Source: Aegilops tauschii subsp. strangulata (Eukaryota; Streptophyta; Magnoliopsida; Poales; Poaceae). From it: a stretch of 64,000 nucleotides of DNA. Below, in pieces: positions 34,318 to 46,212 of this stretch. Position 1 is the stretch's first letter; the number at the start of each line of letters is the position of its first letter. Under the pieces are notes generated by a model. That model made no database searches, was not told the DNA's origin, and saw nothing but the letters and a program-made list of their open reading frames with translations. The translations under genes and the position numbers were made by a program. The DNA lies in the NCBI RefSeq assembly GCF_002575655.3, contig NC_053036.3:162044627-162108626 (forward strand). The letters are read 5' to 3'.

Positions 34318-37300
34318 CTTGTGAGTACTCATCCAAAGTACTCGCAAGCAAGGAGCTACACTACATATGCATGGGTATATGTGTAAAGGGGCATATCAGT
34401 GGACTGAACTGCAGAATGCCAGAATAAAAGGGGGATAGCTAGTCCTGTCGAAGACTATGCTTCTGGCCATCTCCATCTTGCAGCATGTAGAAGAGAGTAG
34501 ATTGAAGTCCTCCTAGTAGCATCGCATAGCATAATCCTACCCGGCGATCCCCTCCTCGTCGCCCTGTTAGAGAGCGATCACCGGGTTGTATCTGGCACTT
34601 GGAAGGGTGTATTTTATTCAGTATCCAGTTCTAGTTGTCATAAGGTCAAGGTACAACTCCGGGTCGTCCTTTTACCGAGGGACACGGCTATTCGAATAGA
34701 TAAACTTCCCTGCAGGGGTGCACCACATAACCCAACACGCTCGATCCCATTTGGCCGGACACACTTTTCTGGGTCATGCCCGGCCTCGGAAGATCAACAC
34801 GTCGCAGCCCCACCTAGGCTCAACAGAGAGGTCAACACGCCGGTCTAAATCCTATGCGTGCAGGGGTCTGGGCCCATCGCCCATTGCACACCTGCACGTT
34901 GCGAGGGCGGCCGGAAGTAGACCTAGCCTAGTGGCGTTCCAGTCCAATCCGGCGCGCGCCGCTCCGTCGCTGACGTCAAGAAGAGCTTCGGCTGATACCA
35001 TGACGTCGAGTGCCCATAACTGTTCCCGCGTAGCTGGTTAGTGCGTATAGACCAAATGGCCAGACTCAGATCAAATACCAAGAACTCGTTAAGTGTGTTA
35101 TGTTGAAGTAACCGCGGACGCCGTCCAGGGCCAGGCCCACCTCTCACCTAGGCGGTCTCAACCTGCCCTGTCGCTCCGCCACAAAGATCCACTTGCGGGT
35201 ACTCCTACGAGCCGACCCGACTTTAGTCACCACAGGTATCATGTATAGAGTATATAAGTATATACCCGTGATCACCGCCCAAGTGATCACGGCCCGATAG
35301 TATAGCACAGCAGACGGACAAGAATGTAGGGCCACTGATGGAAAACTAGCATCCTATACTAAGCATGAAGGATTGCAGGTAAAGGTAACAACAATAGAAG
35401 CAAGGACAGGCTATGCATCAGGATAGGATTAACGGAAAGCAGTAACATGCTACACTACTCTAATGCAAGCAGTATAGAGAAGAATAGGCGATATCTGGTG
35501 ATCAAGGGGGGGGGGGTTTGCCTGGTTGCTCTGGCAAGTAGGAGGGGTCGTCAACTCCGTAGTCGAACTGGGCAGCAGCAGCGTCGGTCTCGTAGTCTAC
35601 CGGAGAGAAGAGGGGGAAGAAACAGTAAATACAATGCAAACATAAGCATGACGATGCGTGACATGACAATGAGCGGTGCTAGGTGTGCCCTAACGCGGCA
35701 GTAGGTGGTACCGGCGAAGGGGGGGGACATCCGGGAAAGTATTCCTGATGTTTCGCGTTTTCGGACAAATGGACCGGAGGGGAAAAGTTCCATGTTCGCT
35801 ATGCTAGGAACGTGTGGCTGACAAACGGACTACGTATTCGGATTCGTCTCGTATCTGAGCAACTTTCATGTACAAAGTTTTTCCATCCGAGCTACGGTTT
35901 ATTTTATATTAAATTTTAAAGATTTAAATCATTTTTAGAATTTAATAAATTAATTTAATTCGAAATTTAATTAATGCATCAGCATGACGTCAGCAGTCAA
36001 CGTTGACCGTTGACCTGGTCAATCTGACAGGTGGGTCCCACGTGTCAGGGACTGTTAGCTAATTAACAGTAGTTAATTAGGTTAATTAGTTATTAGGTTA
36101 ATTAGTCTTAATTAGTTAATATTAACAGGATTAATTAAGTTAATTAATTATCTTAATTATCTTAATTATTTATTTATTTTTATTAATTTAATTTAATTAA
36201 TTTTTTAATCTTTTTTTATTAAAACGTTCTGGGGGCGGGCCCCACTGTCATAGGCCTATCTGGCCAGGGCAGGGCCCCTGTGGTCAGTGACCCAGGGTGG
36301 GGCGGCAGCCACGGCTGTGCCGCGCGCACGCGGCCACTGGGCGAAGCCAGGGCACGGCGAGGCCGGAACGGGGCCGGAGCGGGCGCGAGGCCGCGGTGGT
36401 GCGCGGGCGGCCGCCGGAGGTGGCGCACAGGGGCGAGGCCACCGTGGCGACGGGGCGCTGTAGCCCGACTGGCCCCTCGCGCCGGCTGGGGCGGAGGAAG
36501 GCGGCGGCCAGGGCAAGGGACAGAGGAGGCGCGGCCGTGGCCGGGAACGGGCGAGGACGGGAGGGCGCAGGCCGGTGGGAGGACGCGCACGAGCGCGGCC
36601 AGGGCGCGGCCCGGCCGCGGTGTCCGAATGGGCAGAGGAGTGCCGGGGGCGCGCGCACGATCGAGTGAGCTCGGCCAGGGCGAGGGTGCGCGGTGTTCGC
36701 GGCGACGGTGACCAGCGCGATGCGGGGAAGAGGAGAGGAGGCCGGGGGCCTCACCGAGGGAGCGTAGGGCACGGGGCAGCGGTGCTCGAGGTGGGGGACG
36801 GGGATGACAGCGTCGAGGGGAAGCAGGTCGGCGAGGGGGGTCCGGCTAGGTCCAGGCGTCGGCGGTCGTCGCGGGGCGCGGTGGTCTCCTCCTCTCGATC
36901 CCGATCCAATCGGGGGAGAGGGGGGGAGGAGATATTTTCGTGGGGGGGGGGGAGTGGGGGTGTCGGTGGAGTACTGGGGGGGTGGGGGAGGTTATGGGGG
37001 CGGGGTGGGCCGGCCTAGGTGGTGGCCTGGTGGGCCGAGGCCGTTCGGCCAAGTTGGGCCACGGCCCAGTGGGGGGGCTCCTTTTCCCTTTTTTTGTTAG
37101 CTTTCTTTTCTTTTTATTTATTTTCTTTTCTGTTTTACATCATTTTAAAATATTTAGGCATTTTCTAAAAATGTGTTTACTTCACCATAATTAACTATGC
37201 CTTATTTGGCACCAACCGAACATTTTTGTTTTGACTTTTGAAAACTTTGGGTGTTTGCCACTATTTAGAATTTAAATTTTGGAACGGTTTCGAATGATTG

Positions 37301-37378
37301 TGAGGTTAGCAATAGTAACAGAGGTGACGTGGCCTGATTAGCGTGGGATTACTGTAGCATGATTATCCGGGCGTTACA
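34318..37378 (-). repeat. Truncated LTR of the chromovirus family (diverged subfamily)
   Basis: Joins at GTGAGTACTCATCC, equivalent to position about 17029 in the complete LTR, and ends with the true terminus GGGCGTTACA at 37378. About 450 bp of the other end is missing. The section 35880-37080 diverges: an AT-rich TTAATTA run (36060-36220) and a distinct GC-rich tract replace the counterpart. It abuts Sirevirus LTR sequence, so it marks an insertion into that LTR with its far side lost. Confidence 0.82.
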
Positions 37379-38491
37379 CTAGGCAACAAACTAATTAGCA
37401 AGCCAACAAGCATACAAGGCTAAGTAAAGTGCGGGAAAGGATTAACCACAAGTGAGACGAGGACGCGGATTTTATCCCGAAGTTCACTCTTCCTTGGGGA
37501 AGAGCTACTCTCCGTTTGGAGCGGTGCCAGAGCCAAAGCTTGCGGAACGCCACCGAAGGCTCACTGTAATCTCCTTTGAGTCACCCCCAACGGATGAGCC
37601 TCGAATCACTCGGGGTTGGTCTTGAAGGCGACCACCACACCTTTACAAACTTCTCTGGAGCACACCACAAGCAAGGAAGCTTCCGGAGGAACCTCTAACC
37701 GCCTAGGAGCCCAAGCTCCAAGAGTAACAAGTCATGGTGGATGAATGTTGCGGGGAACGCAGTTTGGTTTGGTCAAAGTGTAGATCGGGTCTTGCTCTCC
37801 CAATCCCCAAAGTTTCAACAAGATTGGGCGGAGGGATTGAGAGTAGTGAGCAAAATGGGGTGTAGCAATGGAGGAGCTCAACAAGACATTAGGGTTAAGG
37901 GATGGAGGAGGAAGAAGGGGGCTTATATAGTGTTCTTGGCCGGGAGGGGATTACTGCCCGTTGGACCCCGTGCGCACGGGCCAAGTCAGCCCCGTGCGCA
38001 CGGGGTGTCCAGTGAGTTTCGAGGTACCCCGTGCTCACGGGGGTCAGAGACCCCGTGCGCACGGGGTGTCCCGAAATATTCTGACTACCCCGTGCGCACG
38101 GGGGTCAGAGACCCCGTGCACACGGGGTGTCCAGAAGATTTCTGATGAAACATCACAGGACACCACGGCAAAGCACACAATAAGTGGAATATCTGAGGAG
38201 GTGTAGGAGGGCTGGTGTATCTGTCTTGGAGGCATTCCTACACGACACTAATTCCACGAAGACCCCTCTTGATAGTGCGGTTTTACCTACGACTCAAATC
38301 GAACCAAAACAAAAAACCTTCGAGTCGCCGGTAACCACGCCTTTGATCTTTTTGGACTGGGGGGTCGCACACCTCCATCAATGGACACCTTGGAACCAAA
38401 GTCCTGAGATAAACTTTAGCAACCAACATTAGTTCCACTAACCACATTGTCATCACACCAAAATATAATCTAAGTGATACTTGCACTTTCA
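37379..38491 (-). repeat. 3' LTR of the Sirevirus (truncated)
   Basis: Matches 54962-56054 closely. Contains six copies of the CCCCGTGCGCACGGGG-type palindrome at 37966-38127, one more than the 5' LTR. Minus-strand TATATAAG lies near 37922-37929. Confidence 0.88.
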
Positions 38492-39000
38492 ATCTCCCCC
38501 TTTTTGGTGCATTGATGACAATATGGTTAGGACATGGCATACAGGATACAACTTAAGTAAACAGCCATGCGACAATAGTTGATCAAAGGAGCTCCCCCTA
38601 TATATGTGCAAGGAAAAAATGCTTGATTATGCATCAAGCACACACATATGAGGCTCCCCCTGGATCCACATTGTCAAGGCATGCGATCAACATAATAATA
38701 CCCAACACGGTGCCTAGATCACATGCAAGTGTGGTGAGCAGAAAACGTGAGACTAACCTATAGAAGCTTGATCATACTCCACAAGATATATCAACATAAG
38801 CATAGATAAATTCCATAAAGTAGATAGTCTCTCACATAGACTAGGTAGCTCACGACCACACTGCGAAAGCAAGTAAATAAGAGTATCTCAAGCCAAATAA
38901 ACACAACCAAAACAAATGAGGCCTTGAGATCTCACCCAACTGAAACCAACTGCAAACGCCCCTAATAGAACACTTCTCCCCCTTTGTCATCAAGACAACA
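38492..39000 (-). other. Multiple polypurine tracts of the Sirevirus
   Basis: Plus-strand CTCCCCC runs at about 38493, 38590, 38653 and 38976 (purine tracts GGGGGAG on the coding strand) are scattered through the 500 bp before the 3' LTR. A multiplex tract is a published hallmark of Sireviruses; most related elements have one. Confidence 0.75.
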
Positions 39001-39168
39001 AAAAGGGAAAAGGCAATGCTAACGAGACTCTAGACAAGAGGAGGTGCGCTCGAAGCATCATCATCATCATCAAAGTGCCATCCCTCCAAGGGAAAAGAAC
39101 GAGCTGTGGCCACACTGTCGTTGTCCTCGGACCCTGGACCAACCTCCTCACCAGCTACAGCACGCTCA

Positions 39169-40887
39169 TGTTGGAAATATGCCCTAGAGGCAATAATAAA
39201 TGGTTATTATTATATTTCTTTGTTCATGGTAATTTTCTATTATTCATGCTATAATTGTATTGTCCGGAAATCGTAATACATGTGTGAATACATAGACCAC
39301 AACCTGTCCCTAGTAAGCCTCTAGTCGACTAGCTCGTTGATCAACAGATAGTCATGGTTTCCTGACTATGGACATTGGATGTCATTGATAATGGGATCAC
39401 ATCATTAGGAGAATGATGTGATGGACAAGACCCAATCCTAAGCATAGCATAAAAGATCGTGTAGTTTCGTTTGCTAGAGCTTTTCCAATGTCAAGTATCT
39501 TTTCCTTAGACCATGAGATCGTGCAACTCCCGGATACCGTAGGAGTGCTTTGGGTGTGCCAAACGTCACAACGTAACTGGGTGACTATAAAGGTGCACTA
39601 CGGGTATCTCCGAAAGTGTCTGTTGGGTTGGCACGGATCGAGACTGGGATTTGTCACTCCGTGTAACGGAGAGGTATCTCTGGGCCCACTCGGTAATGCA
39701 TCATCATAATGAGCTCAATGTGACTAAGGCGTTAGTCACGGGATCATGCATTGCGGTACGAGTAAAGAGACTTGCCGGTAACGAGATTGAACAAGGTATT
39801 GGGATACCGACGATCGAATCTCGGGCAAGTAACATACCGATTGACAAAGGGAATTGTATACGGGATTGATTGAATCCTCGACACCGTGGTTCATCCGATG
39901 AGATCATCGTGGAACATGTGGGAGCCAACATGGGTATCCAGATCCCGCTGTTGGTTATTGACCGGAGAGGCGTCTCGGTCATGTCTGCATGTCTCCCGAA
40001 CCCGTAGGGTCTACACACTTAAGGTCCGGTGACGCTAGGGTTGTAGAGATATATGTATGCGGAAACCCGAAAGTTGTTCGGAGTCCCGGATGAGATCCCG
40101 GACGTCACGAGAGGTTCCGGAATGGTCCGGAGGTGAAGAATTATATATAGGAAGTCCAGTTTCGGCCACCGGGAAAGTTTTGGGGGTTATCGGTATTGTA
40201 CCGGGACCACCGGAAGGGTCCCGGGGGTCCACCGGGTGGGGCCACCTGTCCCGGAGGGCCCCGTGGGCTGAAAGTGGAAGGGAACCAGCCCCTAGTGGGC
40301 TGGGGCGCCCCCTTGGGCCTCCCCCCATGCGCCTAGGGTTGGGAACCCTAGGGGGGGGGAGTTCCCCCTTGCCTTGGGGGGCAAGGCAACCCCTTCCCCC
40401 CCTTGTGGCCGCCGCCCCCCTTGAGATCCCATCTCTTGGGGCTGGCGCACCCCCCCAGGGGCCTATATAAAGGGGGGAGGGAGGGCAGCACACAACAGCC
40501 TTGGGCGCCTCCCTCCTCCCCTGCAACACCTCTCTCTCTCTCGTAGAAGCTCGGCGAAGCCCTGCACGAGACCCGCTACATCCACCACCACGCCGTCATG
40601 CTGGTGGATCTCCATCAACCTCTCCTTCCCCCTTGCTGGATCAAGAAGGAGGAGACGTCGTTGCACCGTACGTGTGTTGAACGCGGAGGTGCCGTCCGTT
40701 CGGCACTCGGTCATCGGTGATTTGGATCACGGCGAGTACGACTCCGTCATCCACGTTCATTGGAACGCTTCCGCTCGCGATCTACAAGGGTATGTAGATG
40801 CACTCCCTTCCCCTCGTTGCTAGTATACTCCATAGATGCATCTTGGTGAACGTAGGAAAATTTTAAATTATGCTACGATTCCCAACA
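39169..40887 (+). repeat. 5' LTR of Angela
   Basis: TGTTGGAAATATGCCCTAGA start, GATTCCCAACA end. TATATAA at 40464-40470 is the probable promoter box, preceded by a long C/G-rich stretch. Confidence 0.95.
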
Positions 40888-42199
40888 GTGGCATCATGAG
40901 CCAGGCCTATGCGTAGTTACTATGCACGAGTAGAACACAAAGCAGTTGTGGGCGTTGAGTTTGCCAATTCTTCTTGCCGCTACTAGTCGTTTCTTGTTTC
41001 GGCGGCATTGTAGGATGAAGCGGCCCGGACCGACCTTACACGTACGCTTACGTGAGACTGGTTCCACCGACTGACATGCACAAGTTGCATAAGGTGGCTA
41101 GCGGGTGTCTGTCTCTCCTACTTTAGTCGGAACGGATTCGATGAAAAGGGTCCTTATGAAGGGTAAATAGAAATTGGCAAATCACGTTGTGGTCATACGT
41201 AGGTAAGAAACGTTCTTGCTAGAAACCTACAAACCACGTAAAAACTTGCAACAACAATTAGAGGACGTCTAACTTGTTTTTGCAGCAAGTGCTATGTGAT
41301 GTGATATGGCCAGAAGATGTGATGAATGATATATGTGATGTATGAGATTGATCATATTCTTGTAATAGGAATCACGACTTGCATGTCGATGAGTATGACA
41401 ACCGGCAGGAGCCATAGGAGTTGTCTTTATTATTTTGTATGACCTGCGTGTCATTAAATAAACGCCATGTAAATTACTTTACTTTATTGCTAAACGCGTT
41501 AGCCATAGAAGTAGAAGTAATCGTTGGCGTGACGACTTCATGAAGACACAATGATGGAGATCATGATGATGGAGATCATGGTGTCATGCCGGTGACAAAG
41601 ATGATCATGGTGCCCCGAAGATGGAGATCAAAGGAGCATGATGATATTGGCCATATCATGTCACTATTTGATTGCATGTGATGTTTATCATGTTTTTGCA
41701 TCTTATTTGCTTAGAACGACGGTAGCAAGTAGGATGATCCCTTATAATAATTTCAAGAAAGTGTTCACCCTAACTGTGCACCGTTGCGAAGGTTCGTTGT
41801 TTCGAAGCACCACGTGATGATCGGGTGTGATAGATTCTAACGTTCGAATACAACGGGTGTTGACGAGCCTAGCATGTACAGACATGGCCTCGGAACACAC
41901 GCAATACACTTAGGTTCACTTGACGAGCCTAGCATGTACAGACATGGCCTCGGAACACGGAGGACCGAAAGGTCGAGCATGGGTCGTATGGAAGATACGA
42001 TCAACATGGAGATGTTCACCGATCTTGGCTAGTCCGTCTCACGTGATGATCGGACACGGCCTAGTCGAATTCGGATCATGTTTCACTTAGATGACTAGAG
42101 GGATGTCTATCTGAGTGGGAGTTCATTAAATAATTTGATTATATGAACTTAATTATCATGAACTTAGTCTAAATCTTTACACTATGTATTGTAGATCAA
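40888..42199 (+). other. Angela leader with primer-binding site and a 60-bp duplication
   Basis: TGGCATCATGAGCC at 40889-40902 is the iMet-type primer site. The leader to the ATG at 42200 has no supported ORF. A 38-bp block starting TGACGAGCCTAGCATGTACA recurs exactly 60 bp later (41861-41898 and 41921-41958). Confidence 0.85.
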
Positions 42200-45100
42200 A
42201 TGGCCCACGTTGTCCTCAATTTCAACACGTTCCTAGAGAAAACCAAGCTGAAAGATGATGGCAGCAACTATACGGACTGGGTCCGGAACCTGAGGATCAT
42301 CCTCATAGCAGCCAAGAAAGATTATGTCTTAGAAGCACCGCTAGGTGAAGCACCAATCCCTGAGAACCAAGACGTTATGAACGCTTGGCAGCAGCGTGCT
42401 GATGATTACTCCCTCGTTCAGTGCGGCATGCTTTACAGCTTAGAACCGGGTCTCCAAAAGCGTTTTGAGAAACATGGAGCATATGAGATGTTCGAGGAGC
42501 TGAAACTGGTTTTTCAAGCTCATGCCCGGGTCGAGAGATATGATGTCTCCGACAAGTTCTTCAGCTGTAAAATGGAGGAGAACAGTTCTGTTAGTGAGCA
42601 CATACTCAGAATGTCTGGGTTGCACAACCGCTTGTCTCAGCTGGGAGTTAATCTCCCGGATGACGCGGTCATTGACAGAATCCTCCAGTCGCTTCCACCA
42701 AGCTACAAGAGCTTTGTGATGAACTACAATATGCAGGGGATGGAAAAGACCATTCCCGAGGTATATTCAATGCTGAAATCAGCTGAGGTAGAGATCAGAA
42801 AAGAACATCAAGTGTTGATGGTGAATAAAACCACTAAGTTCAAGAAGGGCAAGGGTAAGAAGAACTTCAAGAAGGACGGCAAGGGAGTTGCCGCGCCCGG
42901 TAAGCCAGTTACCGGGAAGAAGTCAAAGAATGGACCCAAACCCGAGACTGAGTGCTTTTATTGCAAGGGAAGTGGTCACTGGAAGCGGAACTGCCCCAAA
43001 TACTTAGCGGACAAGAAGAAGGCCGGCAACACCCAAGGTATATGTGATATACTAGTAATTGATGTGTACCTTACCAGTACTCGTAGTAGCTCCTGGGTAT
43101 TTGATACCGGTGCGGTTGCTCATATTTGTAACTCAAAACAGGAACTACGGAATAAACGGAGACTGGCGAAGGACGAGGTGACGATGCGCGTCGGGAATGG
43201 TTCCAAGGTCGATGTGATCGCCGTCGGCACGCTACCTCTGCATCTCCCTACGGGATTAGTTTTAAACCTCAATAATTGTTATTTAGTGCCAGCTTTGAGC
43301 ATGAACATTGTATCTGGATCTCATTTAATTCGAGATGGCTACTCATTTAAATCCGAGAATAATGGTTGTTCTATTTATTTGAGAGATATGTTTTATGGTC
43401 ATGCCCCGCTGGTCAATGGTTTATTTTTGATGAATCTCGAACATGATGTTACACATGTTCATAGTGTGAATACCAAAAGATGTAAAGTTGATGACGATAG
43501 TCCCACATACTTGTGGCACTGCCGCCTTGGTCACATTGGTGTCAAGCGCATGAAGAAGCTCCATGCAGATGGACTTTTGGAGTCTCTTGATTACGAATCA
43601 TTTGACACGTGCGAACCATGCCTCATGGGTAAGATGACCAAGACTCCGTTCTCCGGAACAATGGAGCGAGCAACCAACTTATTGGAAATCATACATACCG
43701 ATGTGTGCGGTCCAATGAGTGTTGAGGCTCGCGGAGGATATCGTTATGTTCTCACTCTCACTGATGATTTAAGTAGATATGGATATGTCTACCTAATGAA
43801 ACACAAGTCTGAAACCTTTGAAAAGTTCAAGGAATTTCAGAGTGAAGTCGAGAATCAACGTGACAGGAAAATAAAATTCTTACGATCAGATCGTGGTGGA
43901 GAATATTTAAGTCACGAGTTTGGTGCACACTTAAGGAAATGTGGAATAGTTTCACAACTCACGCCGCCTGGAACACCTCAGAGAAATGGTGTGTCCGAAC
44001 GTCGTAATCGCACTCTATTGGATATGGTGCGATCTATGATGTCTCTTACCGATTTACCGCTCTCATTTTGGGGCTATGCTTTAGAGACTGCCGCATTCAC
44101 TTTAAATAGGGCACCGTCTAAATCCGTTGAGACGACACCGTATGAATTATGGTTTGGGAAGAAACCTAAGCTGTCGTTTCTGAAAGTTTGGGGATGCGAT
44201 GCTTATGTCAAGAAACTTCAACCTGAAAAGCTCGAACCCAAATCGGAAAAATGCGTCTTCATAGGATACCCTAAGGAAACTATTGGGTATACCTTCTACC
44301 TCAGATCCGAAGGCAAGATCTTCGTTGCCAAGAACGGGTCCTTTCTGGAGAAGGAGTTTCTCTCGAAAGAATTGAGTGGGAGGAAAGTGGAACTTGATGA
44401 GGTGATAGTCACCCCTTCCGAACCGGAAAGTAGCGCAGCGCGGGAAAATGTTCTTGTGGTGCCTACACCGACTCGGGAGGAAGTTAATGATGATGATCAT
44501 GAAGCTTCAGATCAAGTTGCTGAACTTCATAGGTCCACAAGGACACGTTCCGCACCAGAGTGGTACGGCAACCCTGTCCTGGAAATCATGTTGTTAGACA
44601 ACGGTGAACCTTCGAACTATGAAGAAGCGATGCCGGGCCCGGATTCCGACAAATGGCTAGAAGCCATGAAATCCGAGATAGAATCCATGTATGAAAACAA
44701 AGTATGGACATTGGCTGACTTGCCCGATGAGCGGCGAGCCATAGAAATCAAATGGATCTTTAAGAAGAAGACGGACGCAGATGGTAATGTGACCATCTAC
44801 AAAGCTCGACTTGTCGCTAAGGGTTATCGACAAGTTCAAGGGGTTGACTACGATGAGACTTTCTCACCCGTAGTGAAGCTGAAGTCCGTCCGAATCATGT
44901 TAGCAATTGCCGCATACTATGATTATGAGATATGGCAGATGGACGTCAAAACGGCATTCCTTAATGGCTTCCTTAAGGAAGAGTTGTATATGATGCAGCC
45001 GGAAGGTTTTGTCGATCCTAAGAATGCTAACAAAGTGTGCAAGCTCCAGCGCTCAATCTATGGGCTGGTGCAAGCATCTCGGAGTTGGAACATTCGCTTT

Positions 45101-46180
45101 GATGAGATGATCAAAGCGTTTGGGTTTACACAGACTTATGGAGAAGCCTGTGTTTACAAGAAAGTGAGTGGGAGCTCTGTAGCATTTCTCATATTATATG
45201 TGGATGACATATTATTGATGGGAAATGATATAGAATTCTTGGAAAGTATAAAGGCCTATTTGAATAAGTGTTTTTCAATGAAGGACCTTGGAGAAGCTGC
45301 TTATATATTAGGCATCAAGATCTATAGAGATAGATCAAGACGCCTCATTGGTCTTTCACAGAGTACATACCTTGACAAGATATTGAAGAAGTTCAGTATG
45401 GATCAGTCCAAGAAGGGGTTCTTGCCTGTATTGCAAGGTGTGCAATTGAGCACGGCTCAATGCCCGACCACGGCAGAAGATATAGAACAGATGAGTGTCA
45501 TCCCCTATGCCTCGGCCATAGGGTCTATTATGTATGCCATGCTGTGTACCAGACCTGATATAAACCTTGCTGTAAGTTTGGTAGGAAGGTACCAAAGTAA
45601 TCCCGGCAAGGAACACTGGACAGCGGTCAAGAATATCCTGAAGTACCTGAAGAGGACTAAGGATATGTTTCTCGTTTATGGAGGTGACGAAGAGCTCGTC
45701 GTAAAGGGTTACGTCGACGCTAGCTTCGACACAGATCTGGATGACTCGAAGTCACAGACCGGATACGTGTATATTTTGAATAGAGGAGCAGTAAGCTGGT
45801 GCAGTTGCAAGCAAAGTGTCGTGGCGGGATCTACATGTGAAGCGGAGTACATGGCAGCCTCAGAGGCAGCACAGGAAGCAGTCTGGATGAAGGAGTTCAT
45901 TACCGACCTAGGGGTGATTCCCAATGCGTCGGGCCCAATGACTCTCTTCTGTGACAACACTGGAGCTATTGCCCTTGCGAAGGAGCCCAGGTTTCACAGG
46001 AAGACCAGGCATATCAAGCGTCGCTTCAACTCCATTCGTGAAAGTGTTCAAAATGGAGACATAGATATTTGTAAAGTACATACGGACCTGAATGTAGCAG
46101 ATCCGTTGACTAAACCTCTCCCTAGGGCAAAACATGATCAACACCAGGACGCAATGGGTGTTCAATTCATCACAATGTAA
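42200..46180 (+). CDS. Angela Gag-Pol polyprotein, intact (1326 aa)
   Basis: One open frame from MAHVVLNFNTF to TAA at 46178-46180. Domains in Copia order: Gag (about 1-215), CCHC knuckle CFYCKGSGHWKRNC (252-265), protease FDTGAVAHI (about 300), GAG-pre-integrase LWHCRLGHIG (about 438), integrase with catalytic D (HTDVCGP, about 500), D (RSDRGGEY, about 562) and E (NGVSERRNR, about 598), RT from about 818 with YVDDILLMG near 1000, and RNase H from about 1170 (VDASFDTDLDD) with HIKRRFNSIRE near 1270. The product makes virus-like particles, copies element RNA and integrates the DNA. The RT region reads LVQASRSW where related elements usually have LKQASRSW; effect unknown. No stop or frameshift. 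Confidence 0.96.
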   Translation: MAHVVLNFNTFLEKTKLKDDGSNYTDWVRNLRIILIAAKKDYVLEAPLGEAPIPENQDVMNAWQQRADDYSLVQCGMLYSLEPGLQKRFEKHGAYEMFEELKLVFQAHARVERYDVSDKFFSCKMEENSSVSEHILRMSGLHNRLSQLGVNLPDDAVIDRILQSLPPSYKSFVMNYNMQGMEKTIPEVYSMLKSAEVEIRKEHQVLMVNKTTKFKKGKGKKNFKKDGKGVAAPGKPVTGKKSKNGPKPETECFYCKGSGHWKRNCPKYLADKKKAGNTQGICDILVIDVYLTSTRSSSWVFDTGAVAHICNSKQELRNKRRLAKDEVTMRVGNGSKVDVIAVGTLPLHLPTGLVLNLNNCYLVPALSMNIVSGSHLIRDGYSFKSENNGCSIYLRDMFYGHAPLVNGLFLMNLEHDVTHVHSVNTKRCKVDDDSPTYLWHCRLGHIGVKRMKKLHADGLLESLDYESFDTCEPCLMGKMTKTPFSGTMERATNLLEIIHTDVCGPMSVEARGGYRYVLTLTDDLSRYGYVYLMKHKSETFEKFKEFQSEVENQRDRKIKFLRSDRGGEYLSHEFGAHLRKCGIVSQLTPPGTPQRNGVSERRNRTLLDMVRSMMSLTDLPLSFWGYALETAAFTLNRAPSKSVETTPYELWFGKKPKLSFLKVWGCDAYVKKLQPEKLEPKSEKCVFIGYPKETIGYTFYLRSEGKIFVAKNGSFLEKEFLSKELSGRKVELDEVIVTPSEPESSAARENVLVVPTPTREEVNDDDHEASDQVAELHRSTRTRSAPEWYGNPVLEIMLLDNGEPSNYEEAMPGPDSDKWLEAMKSEIESMYENKVWTLADLPDERRAIEIKWIFKKKTDADGNVTIYKARLVAKGYRQVQGVDYDETFSPVVKLKSVRIMLAIAAYYDYEIWQMDVKTAFLNGFLKEELYMMQPEGFVDPKNANKVCKLQRSIYGLVQASRSWNIRFDEMIKAFGFTQTYGEACVYKKVSGSSVAFLILYVDDILLMGNDIEFLESIKAYLNKCFSMKDLGEAAYILGIKIYRDRSRRLIGLSQSTYLDKILKKFSMDQSKKGFLPVLQGVQLSTAQCPTTAEDIEQMSVIPYASAIGSIMYAMLCTRPDINLAVSLVGRYQSNPGKEHWTAVKNILKYLKRTKDMFLVYGGDEELVVKGYVDASFDTDLDDSKSQTGYVYILNRGAVSWCSCKQSVVAGSTCEAEYMAASEAAQEAVWMKEFITDLGVIPNASGPMTLFCDNTGAIALAKEPRFHRKTRHIKRRFNSIRESVQNGDIDICKVHTDLNVADPLTKPLPRAKHDQHQDAMGVQFITM

Positions 46181-46200
46181 CTAGATTATTGACTCTAGTG

Positions 46201-46212
46201 CAAGTGGGAGAC
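46201..46212 (+). other. Polypurine tract of Angela
   Basis: CAAGTGGGAGAC directly before the right LTR. Confidence 0.8.

Noticed and set aside
37966..38127. Short repeats with spacers resembling a CRISPR array
   Set aside because: The units are palindromes inside a plant LTR with irregular spacers, and copies occur in both LTRs; this is eukaryotic retrotransposon DNA.
40057..40714. Pro/Gly-rich frames in the Angela LTR (also 47079-47757)
   Set aside because: They lie in the G/C homopolymer-rich U3/R part, shift with run-length differences between the two LTRs, and overlap the promoter.
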